Assembly: GCF_019343105.1 (NCBI RefSeq)
Contig: NZ_CP073764.1
Location: forward strand, 1,984,001-2,048,000
Origin: Methylovirgula sp. HY1
GTDB taxonomy: Bacteria > Pseudomonadota > Alphaproteobacteria > Rhizobiales > Beijerinckiaceae
Direction of reading: 5' to 3'
DNA: 64,000 bases
Shown here: positions 17,602 to 27,510 of the stretch, in pieces
How the letters are laid out: each line of letters begins with the position of its first letter
How positions within the stretch are numbered: position 1 is the stretch's first letter
Notes under the pieces: model-generated
Databases searched by the model: none
Told to the model about the DNA's origin: nothing
The model's input: the letters and a program-made list of their open reading frames with translations, nothing else
Position numbers and translations under genes: made by a program

Positions 17602-18697
17602 AATTCGCAAATCTGAAATGCATCACATCCCCGTCGGCGACGACATAGTCCTTGCCTTCGAGACGGAGCTTGCCCGCCTCGCGGGCGCCAGCCTCGCCGC
17701 CGCCGGCGATGTAATCTTCATAAGCTATGGTCTCGGCGCGGATGAAGCCCTTCTCGAAATCGGTATGGATGACGCCCGCGGCCTGCGGCGCCTTCGTGCC
17801 GACGGAAATGGTCCAGGCGCGGGCCTCCTTGGGACCGACCGTGAAATAAGTGATGAGCCGCAGCAGCGCATAACCGGCGCTGATGACACGGTTCAGCCCC
17901 GGCTCGGCGAGACCGACGGCTTCGAGATAATCCTTCTGCTCAGCCGATGGAAGGACCGCGATCTCGCTCTCGATCTTGGCCGAAACCACCACCGCGACGG
18001 CCCCTTCTTCGGCCGCACGTTTTCGCACCTCCGCCGAAAAGCCATTGCCGCCATCGGCCGCGGCCTCCTCGACATTGCAGACATAGAGCACCGGCTTCGA
18101 GGTCAGAAGACCGAGCCCTTGAAAGCTTTTCATCTCTTCCGGCTTCACCGCGACGAGCCGGGCCGGCTTGCCGTCACGCAGCATGGCGAGGCAACGGCCC
18201 ATCAGATCGGAGATTTCTTTCGCCTCCTTGTCGCCGCCCTTCGCTTTCTTCTCCAAAGGGACAATGCGCTTCTCGAGACTTTCGAGATCGGCGAGCATCA
18301 ACTCCGTCTCGATGATCTCTATGTCGTCGAGCGGCGCGATTTTTCCTTCGACATGCGTGACGTCGGAATCTTCAAAACAGCGCACGACATGCGCGATGGC
18401 ATCACATTCGCGGATATTCGCCAAAAATTGATTGCCGAGGCCTTCACCTTTCGAGGCGCCCCGCACCAGCCCGGCAATGTCGACGAAGGTGAGGCGCGTC
18501 GGGATGATTTCCTTGGAATGGGCAATCGCGGCGAGCTTTTCGAGGCGAGAATCCGGCACCGCGACGTCGCCGACATTGGGATCGATGGTGCAGAATGGAT
18601 AATTCGCCGCCTGCGCCGCAGCGGTCTGCGTCAACGCGTTGAAGAGAGTCGATTTGCCGACATTTGGCAGACCGACGATGCCGCATTTGAAACCCAT
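17600..18697 (-). CDS. ychF: Redox-regulated ATPase YchF (Obg-family)
   Basis: YchF/OLA1 is a ribosome-associated P-loop protein that prefers ATP over GTP and modulates stress responses and translation. The 365-residue protein has the normal length. G1 is GLPNVGKSTLFNAL, switch I NYPFCTIDPNVG, G3 VDIAGLVRGASKGEGLGNQF and the G4-like VLYVCNVEE, which departs from NKxD as is typical of YchF. A TGS domain is at the C-terminus (FTVGPKEARAWTISVGTKAPQAAGVIH read in pieces, ending VMHFRFAN). pth, its usual neighbour, is not present here. Confidence 0.96.
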   Translation of the reverse strand: MGFKCGIVGLPNVGKSTLFNALTQTAAAQAANYPFCTIDPNVGDVAVPDSRLEKLAAIAHSKEIIPTRLTFVDIAGLVRGASKGEGLGNQFLANIRECDAIAHVVRCFEDSDVTHVEGKIAPLDDIEIIETELMLADLESLEKRIVPLEKKAKGGDKEAKEISDLMGRCLAMLRDGKPARLVAVKPEEMKSFQGLGLLTSKPVLYVCNVEEAAADGGNGFSAEVRKRAAEEGAVAVVVSAKIESEIAVLPSAEQKDYLEAVGLAEPGLNRVISAGYALLRLITYFTVGPKEARAWTISVGTKAPQAAGVIHTDFEKGFIRAETIAYEDYIAGGGEAGAREAGKLRLEGKDYVVADGDVMHFRFAN

Positions 18698-18897
18698 GGA
18701 AATCTCTTTTCGATTGACGCGAGGTGGGCGCGAAAAGCGAGCACAGTGGCGCAGCGCTCTTCAGGATGTCTTTAAGAATATGTCTTGGGGAAAGTGAAGC
18801 GGTTTTCAAAGGTTGGAAGAATGAGGCTCAAACCTTGCCGCCGGCCGCCTTCGCCATGAGAGAGGAATCCCGGAAGCAGAGGCCATTGCCGGCGCAA

Positions 18898-20736
18898 TCA
18901 CTTCGCTGCAACACTGCCACCATTTTCCTGCAAGGCAGCGCCGCCCGCCTCGAATTGCAGCCGCGCGAGCCGCGCATAGAGCCCATTCTTGGCGACCAGC
19001 ACGCTATGCGTTCCCTCTTCCACGATTTTTCCGTTCTCCAAGACGAGAATGCGATTGGCCGAAAGCACCGTTGCAAGCCGATGCGCGATGACGAGTGTCG
19101 TACGATGGGCGATGAGTTTCTGCACCGCCGATTGGACCAAGATTTCATTTTCGGCATCGAGCGCCGAAGTCGCCTCATCGAGCAACAGAACCGGCGCCTC
19201 GCGCAACATCGCCCGCGCAATCGCAATTCGCTGCCGTTCGCCACCTGAAAGCGTGATGCCGCGCTCGCCGACGCGCGTAGCATAGCCTTCCGGCAACGCC
19301 TCGATAAAATCATGCGCCGCCGCCTGCTTGGCAGCGGCCTGCACGGCCTCGTCGCTCGCCTCTGGCGCGCCATAGCGGATATTTTCGGCAATCGTCGTGC
19401 CGAAAATCATTGGATCCTGTGGGACGCTGTTGATGCGGCGGCGCAAATCCTCCGGATCGGCGGCCTTAATATCGACGCCGTCGAGAATGACCTGGCCGCC
19501 GAGCGGATCATAAAAACGCTGCAGCAGTTGAAAGATCGTCGATTTGCCGGCACCGGAAGGGCCGACGATGGCGACCGTTTCGCCGGGAGCAATATGGAAG
19601 GAAAGACTATGCACCGCGGCAATATCCGGCCGCGACGGATAAGCAAATTCGATATGATCGAAAATAATTTCACCACGCGGCGGCGCCGGCAAAGGTGTGG
19701 CCGGGACGGGTGCCACGATCTTCGGCTTTATGGCAAGAATTTCGGCTATGCGGCCGGCAGCACCGGCACCGGCCGAAATTTCGGCCCAGACCTCGCTCAA
19801 TTGACCGAGCGCACCGGCACCCAGAACCGCAAAAAGTACGAATTGCGACAGCAGGCCGCCGCTCATTCGGCCCGCCAACACATCATGGGCGCCCAGCCAG
19901 AGCACGACGACGACGCTGCCGAAGGCGAGAAAGATCGCGCCCGCGGTCAGATAGCTGCGCGCTTCGATGGACCAACGCGCCGCATCATAGGATTGTTCGA
20001 CCGCGGCGGTGAAACGCGCGTTGGTCCAATCGCGGGCGCCAAAAGCCTGCATGACACGGACGGCACCGAGATTTTCGGCCGCATAGGCGCTCGCCTCGGC
20101 AAGCGTGTCTTGCGCCGCGCGCGAGCGTTTGCGCACCGCACGGCCCGCTGCATAGAGCGGCAAGACTATGACGGGAATGGCAATGAGCACGAACGCCGAC
20201 AGCTTGGGGCTCGTGTAAATCATGAGTGCCACCGAGCCGACAAACATGAAGAAATTGCGCAGCGCGACCGAGGCCGAAGAGCCGAACGTCGCCTTCAATT
20301 GCGTCGTATCCGCGGTGAGGCGGGAGACGAGTTCGCCAATCCGCGCCGTATCGAAAAACGCCGCATCGAGCGTGCAAAGATGCCGGAATACCCGCGTCCG
20401 CAGGTCGGCCACGACCCGCTCGCCGAGGGTCGTCACGAGATAGTACCGCGAACCCGAGGCGATCGCGAGAACGGCCACGACCGCGGCCATGGCGACGAAA
20501 TACGCGTTCACCTTGCCAGAGCTCTGGGTCGAAAAGCCGTAATCGATCATGAACCGCACGGCAAAGGGGACAGTGAGCGTCGCTGCCGCGGCGAGCGCAA
20601 GCGCGCAGAGCGCCGCGAGAATCCGGAGCTTATAGCGCAGGACATAGGGCAGCAGTTCCAGCAAGCTGCGCGGAGAAGGCCGCTGCTTTCCGGCAGGTGC
20701 CTCGATTTCGATTTGACCAGATGTTGCATCGACCAT
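18898..20736 (-). CDS. ABC exporter, fused permease and ATPase (MsbA/LmrA type)
   Basis: A 612-residue homodimeric-type exporter half. The membrane domain spans about residues 25-320 (for example LRILAALCALALAAAATLTV and YFVAMAAVVAVLAIASGSRY). The ATPase domain has Walker A GPSGAGKSTIF, signature LSGGERQRIAIARA, Walker B VLLLDEATSALD and H-loop LVIAHRLATV. The start at 20736 (MVDATSG) has GGGAGG 8 bases upstream. The substrate could be lipid, LPS precursor or drug. It lies 180 bases upstream of ychF on the same strand and is divergent from the hopanoid operon. Confidence 0.87.
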   Translation of the reverse strand: MVDATSGQIEIEAPAGKQRPSPRSLLELLPYVLRYKLRILAALCALALAAAATLTVPFAVRFMIDYGFSTQSSGKVNAYFVAMAAVVAVLAIASGSRYYLVTTLGERVVADLRTRVFRHLCTLDAAFFDTARIGELVSRLTADTTQLKATFGSSASVALRNFFMFVGSVALMIYTSPKLSAFVLIAIPVIVLPLYAAGRAVRKRSRAAQDTLAEASAYAAENLGAVRVMQAFGARDWTNARFTAAVEQSYDAARWSIEARSYLTAGAIFLAFGSVVVVLWLGAHDVLAGRMSGGLLSQFVLFAVLGAGALGQLSEVWAEISAGAGAAGRIAEILAIKPKIVAPVPATPLPAPPRGEIIFDHIEFAYPSRPDIAAVHSLSFHIAPGETVAIVGPSGAGKSTIFQLLQRFYDPLGGQVILDGVDIKAADPEDLRRRINSVPQDPMIFGTTIAENIRYGAPEASDEAVQAAAKQAAAHDFIEALPEGYATRVGERGITLSGGERQRIAIARAMLREAPVLLLDEATSALDAENEILVQSAVQKLIAHRTTLVIAHRLATVLSANRILVLENGKIVEEGTHSVLVAKNGLYARLARLQFEAGGAALQENGGSVAAK

Positions 20737-21401
20737 AGCGCTGCCTCCCACTCATGCTACGATTGGATATGTCGGAAATATCGCGACCGTAGCGGACGGA
20801 TATCAGCCCGGGCGGAGCCAGACTCGCCTCGATCGGCTCCGCGCCAGCGGCACGCTGGATACGGACGACCGAGGTTTGTGGCGCGTCGTATTGCTCTCAG
20901 CGCGTCATTTTGATGGCGATCGCCGCCTGACTTTTTTCGCAGACCGGCGCGATATCACCAACTTGCTGTTTCGTCGCGCCAATAGTGCCGTAGCGGGATT
21001 TCGCGGCTCGCCCTCCGGGGTGCCGTCTTCACACTTGGGAGACTGTATTCATGGCGGTTTGTCTCGGCGCAGCGTATAAATTGGTAGAATATCCTTGCAA
21101 AAATAATATTTTGCGTCGATTTCACCTTTCTTCTCCGAAACAGTTTTAGCGGAGCTGAGGACTTGGTCTCATGCCAGTTGCCGGTCTCGCCACGCAGATG
21201 ATATGTCGATCGGTGCCACGCGGGCGATACCCGCCTCGATTCATCGCCGAAAGCCTAAATTTCTGGTTGGCAGCGGTGGCGAACCGGGCGAATGTCCAGC
21301 CGGGATGGAGATCAGGTGCTGCCCCCTCTCAGTTTGGGCGCGACATTTAGCGGGGCTGCGACGATAAAGCGAAGTGCTGGTCTTTCCGGGGGTGCAGCAG
21401 C
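20737..21401. other. Long intergenic region upstream of the hopanoid operon
   Basis: About 665 bases between the divergent ABC exporter and hpnA. It contains AT-rich stretches (21075-21130, with AATATTTTGCGTCGATTTCACC) that could hold the hpn promoter, but no textbook -35/-10 pair is clear. The small frame at 20876-21079 has no family resemblance. Extracytoplasmic-stress or EcfG control is known for hopanoid genes in relatives; I could not identify a GGAAC-type -35 here. Confidence 0.35.
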
Positions 21402-22400
21402 GTGACGGGCGACAAGGTATTGGTCACAGGGGCCTCGGGCTTCGTGGGATCGGCCGTAGCGCATGCCTTGGTTCAGGCCGGTTATTCGGTCCGTGGACTC
21501 GTGCGTCTCTCGAGCTCGAGATGCAATCTCGCCAATCTCGATATTGAATATGTGATCGGCGACATCCGCGATCCCTGCTCCGTGAACCGGGCCATGGCCG
21601 GCACCCGCTTTCTGTGTCATGTCGCGGCCGACTATCGGCTCTGGGCCCAAGATCCGGGAGAGATCGAGCGCACCAATTGCGAAGGCACGCGTAATCTGAT
21701 GCAGGCGGCGCTCGCCGCCGGGCTCGAGCGCATCGTCTATACGAGCAGCGTCGCAACGCTCGCCGTCCAGCCGCATGGCGTGGCCGCGGACGAAAGCTGC
21801 ACATTGCCGGCCGCCAAAGCCATTGGTGCGTATAAGCGCAGCAAAGTCGCGGCGGAAGCGCTGGTCGCCGGAATGATTGCCGCGGATCGCCTGCCGGCGA
21901 TCATCGTTCACCCTTCGACCCCGGTCGGACCGCGTGACGTCAAGCCCACGCCAACCGGACGGATCATCGTCGAGGCAGCCCGAGGCCGCATGCCCGGTTA
22001 TGTGGACACGGGGCTCAATCTGGTTCATGTGGACGATGTCGCCGCCGGCCATCTCGCCGCCCTGAAACACGGCAAAATCGGTGAACACTACATATTGGGA
22101 GGCCAAAACGTGGGATTTGCCTCGCTTCTCGCGGAAATCGCCGAAATGAGCGGTCACCGCCCTCCCTGTCTGAGGCTGCCGCACAGCGTCCTTTATCCCT
22201 TCGCCTGGCTTGCCGAGGCCAAGGCGCGTTGGACGCATCGTGAGCCGTTTCTAACGCGGGATGGTTTGCGCATGTCGCAACAACGGATGTTTTTCTCTTC
22301 CGCCAAGGCGCAGCGCGATCTTGGCTATTGCGCGCGGCCCTATCAGGAGGGCCTGGCCGACGCCCTCGCTTGGTTCGGCCAGCATGGTTATCTGCGATGA
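21402..22400 (+). CDS. hpnA: Hopanoid-associated sugar epimerase HpnA
   Basis: A 332-residue extended short-chain dehydrogenase of the HpnA family, associated with hopanoid biosynthesis; its exact reaction is not settled. The NAD(P)-binding motif is VTGASGFVGSAVAHAL at about residues 7-22, with the YKRSKVAAE variant of the catalytic YxxxK, and STPVGPRDVKPTPTGR is a HpnA hallmark. Translation starts at a GTG preceded by GGGGG at 8-9 bases. The TGA overlaps the hpnC ATG (ATGA), so hpnA is the first gene of a translationally coupled hpnACDE-shc-hpnG operon. Confidence 0.93.
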   Translation: MTGDKVLVTGASGFVGSAVAHALVQAGYSVRGLVRLSSSRCNLANLDIEYVIGDIRDPCSVNRAMAGTRFLCHVAADYRLWAQDPGEIERTNCEGTRNLMQAALAAGLERIVYTSSVATLAVQPHGVAADESCTLPAAKAIGAYKRSKVAAEALVAGMIAADRLPAIIVHPSTPVGPRDVKPTPTGRIIVEAARGRMPGYVDTGLNLVHVDDVAAGHLAALKHGKIGEHYILGGQNVGFASLLAEIAEMSGHRPPCLRLPHSVLYPFAWLAEAKARWTHREPFLTRDGLRMSQQRMFFSSAKAQRDLGYCARPYQEGLADALAWFGQHGYLR

Positions 22401-23278
22401 CAACCAATCTCGACCAGACCCCGACGAAAACCCACCGCGACGAGAATTTTCCGGTCGCCTCGCAATTGATCGCGGCCCGGCATCGACCGGCCATTTTGGC
22501 GTTTTATCAATTCGTCCGCGCCGCCGACGACATCGCCGACAGCCCAACGCTCGGCCGCGAAGAGAAGCTGGCCGGGCTCGATCGTTTCGAAGCCGCCTTG
22601 CTCGGCAAGGAAGACGGCATCGCGGCGGCGCGGCCGCTCAAGGCGATTTTGGCCGAGCGCGATTTATCGCCGCGTCACGCGCTGGACCTTCTGCACGCCT
22701 TCCGCATGGACGCGATGAAACAACGTTACGCAAATTTCGACGAACTCATGCATTATTGCGCCTATTCGGCCGCCCCTGTCGGGCGCTTCGTTCTCGATGT
22801 TCACGGCGAGAGCGAGCAGACTTGGCTTGCTTCCGATGCGCTCTGCGCGGCCTTGCAGATCATCAACCACATTCAAGATTGCGGCGAAGATTACCGCAAC
22901 CTCGACCGCGTCTATATTCCGCTCGACGCTCTGCAGCGCGAAGGAACCGGCCCGGACGCGCTGGCCGCGGCGCAAGCCTCGCCGGCTTTGCTGGCCTGTC
23001 TGCACAAGCTCGCAGCGCGCACAAACGACCTCGTGCGCGTCGGCAAGGAATTGCCGCGCCATGTCCAGGATCTGCGCCTCGGGCTCGAAACGACGGTCAT
23101 TGCGCGGCTCGCCCAAGTGCTCGTGAACGGGCTTCGCCACAAGGACCCGCTCAGCCAAAAGGTGCATTTGTCAAAACCCGACTTTCTCGCCTGGACTCTC
23201 ATCGGGATCGGCGAAGGCCTGGTCATGCGCACCCGGCGCGCCGGAGCACGTCTCGTCATGAGCGGGAAGGGCGCGTGA
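22397..23278 (+). CDS. hpnC: Hydroxysqualene synthase HpnC
   Basis: HpnC converts presqualene diphosphate (from HpnD) to hydroxysqualene, the middle step of the three-enzyme bacterial squalene route. The 293-residue protein has the squalene/phytoene-synthase fold. The first aspartate-rich motif is in FVRAADDIADSP and the second region is NHIQDCGEDYRNLDRVYIP. The ATG at 22397 forms an ATGA overlap with the hpnA stop. The open frame extends further upstream only as an out-of-frame shadow of hpnA. Confidence 0.95.
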   Translation: MTTNLDQTPTKTHRDENFPVASQLIAARHRPAILAFYQFVRAADDIADSPTLGREEKLAGLDRFEAALLGKEDGIAAARPLKAILAERDLSPRHALDLLHAFRMDAMKQRYANFDELMHYCAYSAAPVGRFVLDVHGESEQTWLASDALCAALQIINHIQDCGEDYRNLDRVYIPLDALQREGTGPDALAAAQASPALLACLHKLAARTNDLVRVGKELPRHVQDLRLGLETTVIARLAQVLVNGLRHKDPLSQKVHLSKPDFLAWTLIGIGEGLVMRTRRAGARLVMSGKGA

Positions 23279-23280
23279 GC

Positions 23281-24120
23281 ATGGAGGCGACCACGGCCCA
23301 AATAGGCTCGGCCGCGAGCCGGGCGAGCGGCAGCTCCTTCTATACGGCGATGCGCATCCTGCCCCGCGCGCAACGCGACGCGATGTTCGAAATCTACTCT
23401 TTCTGCCGGGCCGTAGATGATATCGCCGATGATGGCGGCCCACAGCCGGCAAGGAGCGCCGCTTTGGCGCAATGGCGGCGAAATATCGAAGCGCTCTGCA
23501 GCGGAAAAACCGCGCCCGCCGGCCTCGAAGGTCTCGGCGAAGCTATCCGCGGTTTCGATCTCGCGCGCGAAGATTTCGACGCCGTCATCGACGGTATGGA
23601 AATGGACGTCGTCGCCGATATCCAGGCCCCGGATGATCAGACGCTCGAGCTTTATTGCGATCGCGTCGCGAGCGCGGTCGGCAGGCTTTCGGTGCGCATC
23701 TTCGGCGTGCCGCGCAGCGAAGGCAAATCGCTCGCGCATCATCTCGGCCGCGCTTTTCAGCTCACCAATATATTGCGCGATCTCGACGAAGATGCGGAAA
23801 TCGAGCGCCTCTATCTGCCGCGGGAAGCCTTGCTAGCCGCGGGCATTGCCGCGACGGCGCCGCGACCAGTGCTGGACCATCCGGCGCTCGCCAAAGCCTG
23901 TGCGCCGATCATCGCGCGAGCCAAAGACCATTTTGCGCGGGCCGATGAGATCATGCGGCGCTGCCCGCGCGCGAGCGTCCGTGCGCCCCGGCTGATGGGC
24001 GATGTCTATCGCGCTATCCTCAAGGGCGTGGAAGCGCGCGGCTTTGCGCCGCCGCGCACGAAAGTTCGCGTCCCAAAGCATCGCGTCCTGCTCGCTTTTC
24101 TGCGTCATGGCTTGTTTTGA
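23281..24120 (+). CDS. hpnD: Presqualene diphosphate synthase HpnD
   Basis: HpnD condenses two farnesyl diphosphates to presqualene diphosphate. The 279-residue protein begins MEATTAQIGSAASRASGSSF and has the family's GSSFYTAMRILPRAQR motif, the first Asp-rich motif CRAVDDIADD and the second motif NILRDLDEDAEIERLYLP. The ATG at 23281 is used; a GTG at 23275 in the same frame would overlap the hpnC stop as GTGA and is an equally plausible coupled start. The long upstream open frame is a read-through artefact. It is followed by a 99-base spacer before hpnE. Confidence 0.94.
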   Translation: MEATTAQIGSAASRASGSSFYTAMRILPRAQRDAMFEIYSFCRAVDDIADDGGPQPARSAALAQWRRNIEALCSGKTAPAGLEGLGEAIRGFDLAREDFDAVIDGMEMDVVADIQAPDDQTLELYCDRVASAVGRLSVRIFGVPRSEGKSLAHHLGRAFQLTNILRDLDEDAEIERLYLPREALLAAGIAATAPRPVLDHPALAKACAPIIARAKDHFARADEIMRRCPRASVRAPRLMGDVYRAILKGVEARGFAPPRTKVRVPKHRVLLAFLRHGLF

Positions 24121-24219
24121 AGCCAGCCGCGCGATGAGCGGCATTGCGCGACGGCGCCGCCGTCGAAACTGGTTTTATGCGGCGGCCCGATCATCGGCCA
24201 TTTCGCCGGAGCGCAGCCG

Positions 24220-25506
24220 ATGACAGCCAAGGTTCACATCATTGGCGCCGGCCTCGCCGGCCTCGCCGCGGCCCTACGGCTCGCGCCGGGATCTCGGCAA
24301 ATCTTCATCCATGAGGCTGCGTCGCAGGCGGGCGGGCGTTGCCGGTCCTATTTCGACAGCACGCTCGGCATGGTCATCGACAATGGCAATCATTTGCTCT
24401 TGTCGGGCAATCGCGCGGCGCATGCGTTTTTGCGTGAGGTCGGAACCGAGGCGCAACTTGTCGGGCCGAAGACCGCCGAATTCGCCTTCGTCGATCTCGC
24501 CACGGGCGCGCGTTGGCGCCTACGGCCCAACGAAGGACCGATCCCTTGGTGGATCTTGCTACCGAGCCGACGTGTCCCGGACACGAAGATCGGCGAATAT
24601 CTGCGCCCGCTGGCGCTGCTCTTTGCCCGCAAAAGCACGCGCATCGAGGACGCAATGGAATGCAGCGGCCCACTTTACGAACGGCTGTGGCAGCCGTTTT
24701 TCTTGGCGGCGCTGAACACTGAGCCAAAACAAGGCGAAGCAAGCCTGGCAGCCGCCCTCTTGCGCGAGACATTGATGAAAGGCGGCCGCGCTTGCCACCC
24801 GCTCGTGGCGGCGGAGGGCCTTTCCGCCGCCTTCATCGAACCAGCGCTGCGGCGGCTCGCCGCGCAGAATGCCGTCCTCAAATTTGGCCATCGGCTGAAC
24901 AGCATCGCATTTGCTCAAAATCGCGCCATAAGCTTGGATTTTGGCGGCGAAACGGTTGTCTTGGATGCAGACGATCAAATTATCCTTGCCGTGCCACCAA
25001 CGGTTGCAGCCGCGCTCGTGCCCGGCTTGTCGGCCCCACAGACGTTCCGTGCCATCGTCAACGCGCATTTCAAAATCGCGTCACCGGTCAACCTACCGGC
25101 CGTCACCGGTGTAACCAATGGCTTGATCGAATGGCTCTTCAGCTTTCCGGACCGGCTTTCGATCACCATCAGCGGAGCCGACCGGTTGCTCGACATCCCA
25201 CGCGAAGAGCTGGCTGAAAAAATCTGGCGCGATGTTGCACAGGTGACACAGATTGCAGAACCGCTGCCCGCGTGGCAAATCATCAAGGAAAAGCGCGCAA
25301 CCTTTGCCGCGACCCCGGAAGAAGAATGTCGGCGGCCAGCGACGCGAACGGCATTTTCCAACCTCGTTCTCGCGGGTGACTGGACGGCCACTGGGTTGCC
25401 CGCGACGATTGAAGGAGCTGTGCGTTCGGGATTTCGAGCCGCGGCCGAAATTCTTCAACCGCATAGGAACGCAGAAGACGCCGGCGCAAGCCGGCAGCGG
25501 AGTTAG
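24220..25506 (+). CDS. hpnE: Hydroxysqualene dehydroxylase HpnE
   Basis: HpnE is the FAD-dependent enzyme that reduces hydroxysqualene to squalene. The 428-residue protein begins with the dinucleotide-binding motif VHIIGAGLAGLAAALRL, followed by EAASQAGGRCRSYFD, and closes with the FAD-associated LVLAGDWTATGLPATIEGAV. Its ATG overlaps the stop of a tiny upstream frame (24134-24223, 29 codons, Arg-rich) in an ATGA arrangement, which might couple hpnE to hpnD translation across the spacer. Only 9 bases separate it from shc. Confidence 0.93.
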   Translation: MTAKVHIIGAGLAGLAAALRLAPGSRQIFIHEAASQAGGRCRSYFDSTLGMVIDNGNHLLLSGNRAAHAFLREVGTEAQLVGPKTAEFAFVDLATGARWRLRPNEGPIPWWILLPSRRVPDTKIGEYLRPLALLFARKSTRIEDAMECSGPLYERLWQPFFLAALNTEPKQGEASLAAALLRETLMKGGRACHPLVAAEGLSAAFIEPALRRLAAQNAVLKFGHRLNSIAFAQNRAISLDFGGETVVLDADDQIILAVPPTVAAALVPGLSAPQTFRAIVNAHFKIASPVNLPAVTGVTNGLIEWLFSFPDRLSITISGADRLLDIPREELAEKIWRDVAQVTQIAEPLPAWQIIKEKRATFAATPEEECRRPATRTAFSNLVLAGDWTATGLPATIEGAVRSGFRAAAEILQPHRNAEDAGASRQRS

Positions 25507-25515
25507 ACTCGCCCA

Positions 25516-27510
25516 ATGAATGAATTGGCACCTTTCGCGGCCGCGCCGAAGAAAGCGCAAGGACCCGCTCTCGATGAAGTCGAGCGGGCGATTGGCGCTG
25601 CGAAGAGAGCGCTGCTCGACAAACAGCGGCCCGACGGACATTTCGTCTTCGAGCTCGAGGCCGATGTTTCCATTCCGGCTGAATATATTCTCTATCGTCA
25701 CTTCCTTGGCGATCTGCCTCCGCCAGCGCTCGAAGAAAAGATCGGCCGCTATCTACGCCGCCAGCAGTCGGCCATCCATGACGGCTGGCCGCTGTTGCAT
25801 GGCGACAAGTTCAATCTGAGCTCCAGCGTCAAAGCCTATTTCGCCTTGAAAGTGATCGGCGATTCCGTCGATGCGCCGCATATGCAGCGCGCACGCGCCA
25901 GCATTCTCGCGCATGGCGGCGCAGCGCAGGCGAATGTCTTCACGCGCGCTCTGCTGGCGACCTATGGCATCGTGCCTTGGCGCGCTGTGCCGGTGATGCC
26001 GATCGAGATCATGCTTCTGCCCGAGTGGTTCCCCTTCCACTTGTCGAAAGTTTCCTATTGGGCGCGCACAGTTCTCGTCCCGCTCATGGTGGTGATGAAT
26101 TTGAAGGGTCGGGCCTGCAACCCGCGCGGGGTCGGGCTCGATGAACTCTTCATTGTGCCGCCGCAAGAGGTTCGGCGTTGGGCCGCCGCTCCGCAAAAAT
26201 CGTTTCCTTGGACGGGCATTTTTGCCGGCATCGACCATGTGCTGCGGTTCGCCGAACCCTATTTCCCAGAGCGCCTGCGCAAGAGCGCTTTAGCCAAAGC
26301 CGCCGCCTTTGTGACCGAGCGGCTGAATGGTGAGGACGGGCTCGGCGCGATCTTCCCCGCGATGATCAATTCGATCTTCATGTATCATCTGCTCGGTTAT
26401 CCGGAGGACCATCCAAACGTCGTCGTGGCGCGCCGATCGGTCGAGAATCTGCTCGTCATCAAAGACGACGAAGCCTACTGCCAGCCCTGCGTCTCGCCGG
26501 TATGGGACACGGCGCTCATGTCGCACGCGCTGATGGAAGCGGGTGGCACCGACATCGAAACGCCGGTCGCCCGAGCGCTTGCGTGGCTAAGGCCTTTGCA
26601 GGTTCTCGATGTTGCCGGCGATTGGGCGGTAAAACGGCCTGATGCACCGCCCGGCGGCTGGGCGTTTCAATATGCCAACGCCCATTACCCCGATCTCGAC
26701 GACACGGCCGTGGTCGTGCTGGCGATGGATCGCGCCGGCAAAAGCTTGGCCTCCATCCCGTCCAGCGAATATGCGGCGTCGATCGAGCGGGCACAGCAAT
26801 GGGTCGAAGCGATGCAGAGTCGCAATGGCGGTTTCGGCGCCTTCGACGCGGATAATGACCATACCTATTTGAACTATATCCCCTTTGCCGATCACGGCGC
26901 GCTCCTCGATCCGCCGACGGAGGATGTGACCGCGCGCTGCATTTCCATGCTCGCGCAGCTCGGCGAGACGCCGCAGACGAACCCGCATCTCGCCCGCGCG
27001 GTGGATTACTTGCTCGCCGAACAACAAAAGGACGGGAGCTGGTACGGCCGTTGGGGTATCAACTACATCTATGGTACATGGTCCGCGCTTTGCGCGCTGA
27101 ATGCGGTTGGAAGCGATCATAAGAGCACTGCGATCCGTAACGCGGTTGGCTGGCTCAAAGCGATCCAGAACGACGACGGTGGATGGGGCGAAGACGGCAA
27201 CAGTTATGCGCTCGACTACAAAGGCTATGAAAAAGCGCCGAGCACAGCGTCGCAGACGGCATGGGCGTTGCTGGGCCTGATGGCGGCAGGCGAGGTCGCC
27301 GATCCAGCTGTCGCGAAGGGTATGAGCTATTTGCTGGGCACTCAGGGGGGTGATGGGTCTTGGCACGAAGAAAGTTTTACGGGGACCGGGTTCCCGCGGG
27401 TGTTTTACCTGCGCTATCACGGCTATTCGAAGTTCTTCCCGCTTTGGGCGCTGGCGCGCTTCAGGAATCTGACGCGCAGCAACCATCCGGAACTGCACGT
27501 CGGCATGTAA
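25516..27510 (+). CDS. shc: Squalene-hopene cyclase (HpnF)
   Basis: Shc cyclises squalene to hopene and hopanol at the inner membrane, the committed step of hopanoid synthesis. The 664-residue protein has the catalytic DLDDTAVV motif (DxDD at about residues 394-397). It has several QW repeats, such as QSRNGGFGAFD, QQKDGSWYGRWG, QNDDGGWGED and QGGDGSWHEESF, and the substrate-channel stretch HYPDLDD. Length and termini are normal. The gene follows hpnE by 9 bases and its 3' end overlaps the open frame of hpnG. Confidence 0.97.
   Translation: MNELAPFAAAPKKAQGPALDEVERAIGAAKRALLDKQRPDGHFVFELEADVSIPAEYILYRHFLGDLPPPALEEKIGRYLRRQQSAIHDGWPLLHGDKFNLSSSVKAYFALKVIGDSVDAPHMQRARASILAHGGAAQANVFTRALLATYGIVPWRAVPVMPIEIMLLPEWFPFHLSKVSYWARTVLVPLMVVMNLKGRACNPRGVGLDELFIVPPQEVRRWAAAPQKSFPWTGIFAGIDHVLRFAEPYFPERLRKSALAKAAAFVTERLNGEDGLGAIFPAMINSIFMYHLLGYPEDHPNVVVARRSVENLLVIKDDEAYCQPCVSPVWDTALMSHALMEAGGTDIETPVARALAWLRPLQVLDVAGDWAVKRPDAPPGGWAFQYANAHYPDLDDTAVVVLAMDRAGKSLASIPSSEYAASIERAQQWVEAMQSRNGGFGAFDADNDHTYLNYIPFADHGALLDPPTEDVTARCISMLAQLGETPQTNPHLARAVDYLLAEQQKDGSWYGRWGINYIYGTWSALCALNAVGSDHKSTAIRNAVGWLKAIQNDDGGWGEDGNSYALDYKGYEKAPSTASQTAWALLGLMAAGEVADPAVAKGMSYLLGTQGGDGSWHEESFTGTGFPRVFYLRYHGYSKFFPLWALARFRNLTRSNHPELHVGM

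Noticed and set aside
20876-21079. Small ORF upstream of hpnA
   Set aside because: No ribosome site, no family resemblance and unlike coding sequence; kept as intergenic.
22261-24120. A 619-codon frame covering hpnC and hpnD
   Set aside because: Its first two thirds are the wrong frame of hpnA/hpnC (Arg/Pro-rich translation); only the part from 23281 has HpnD motifs.
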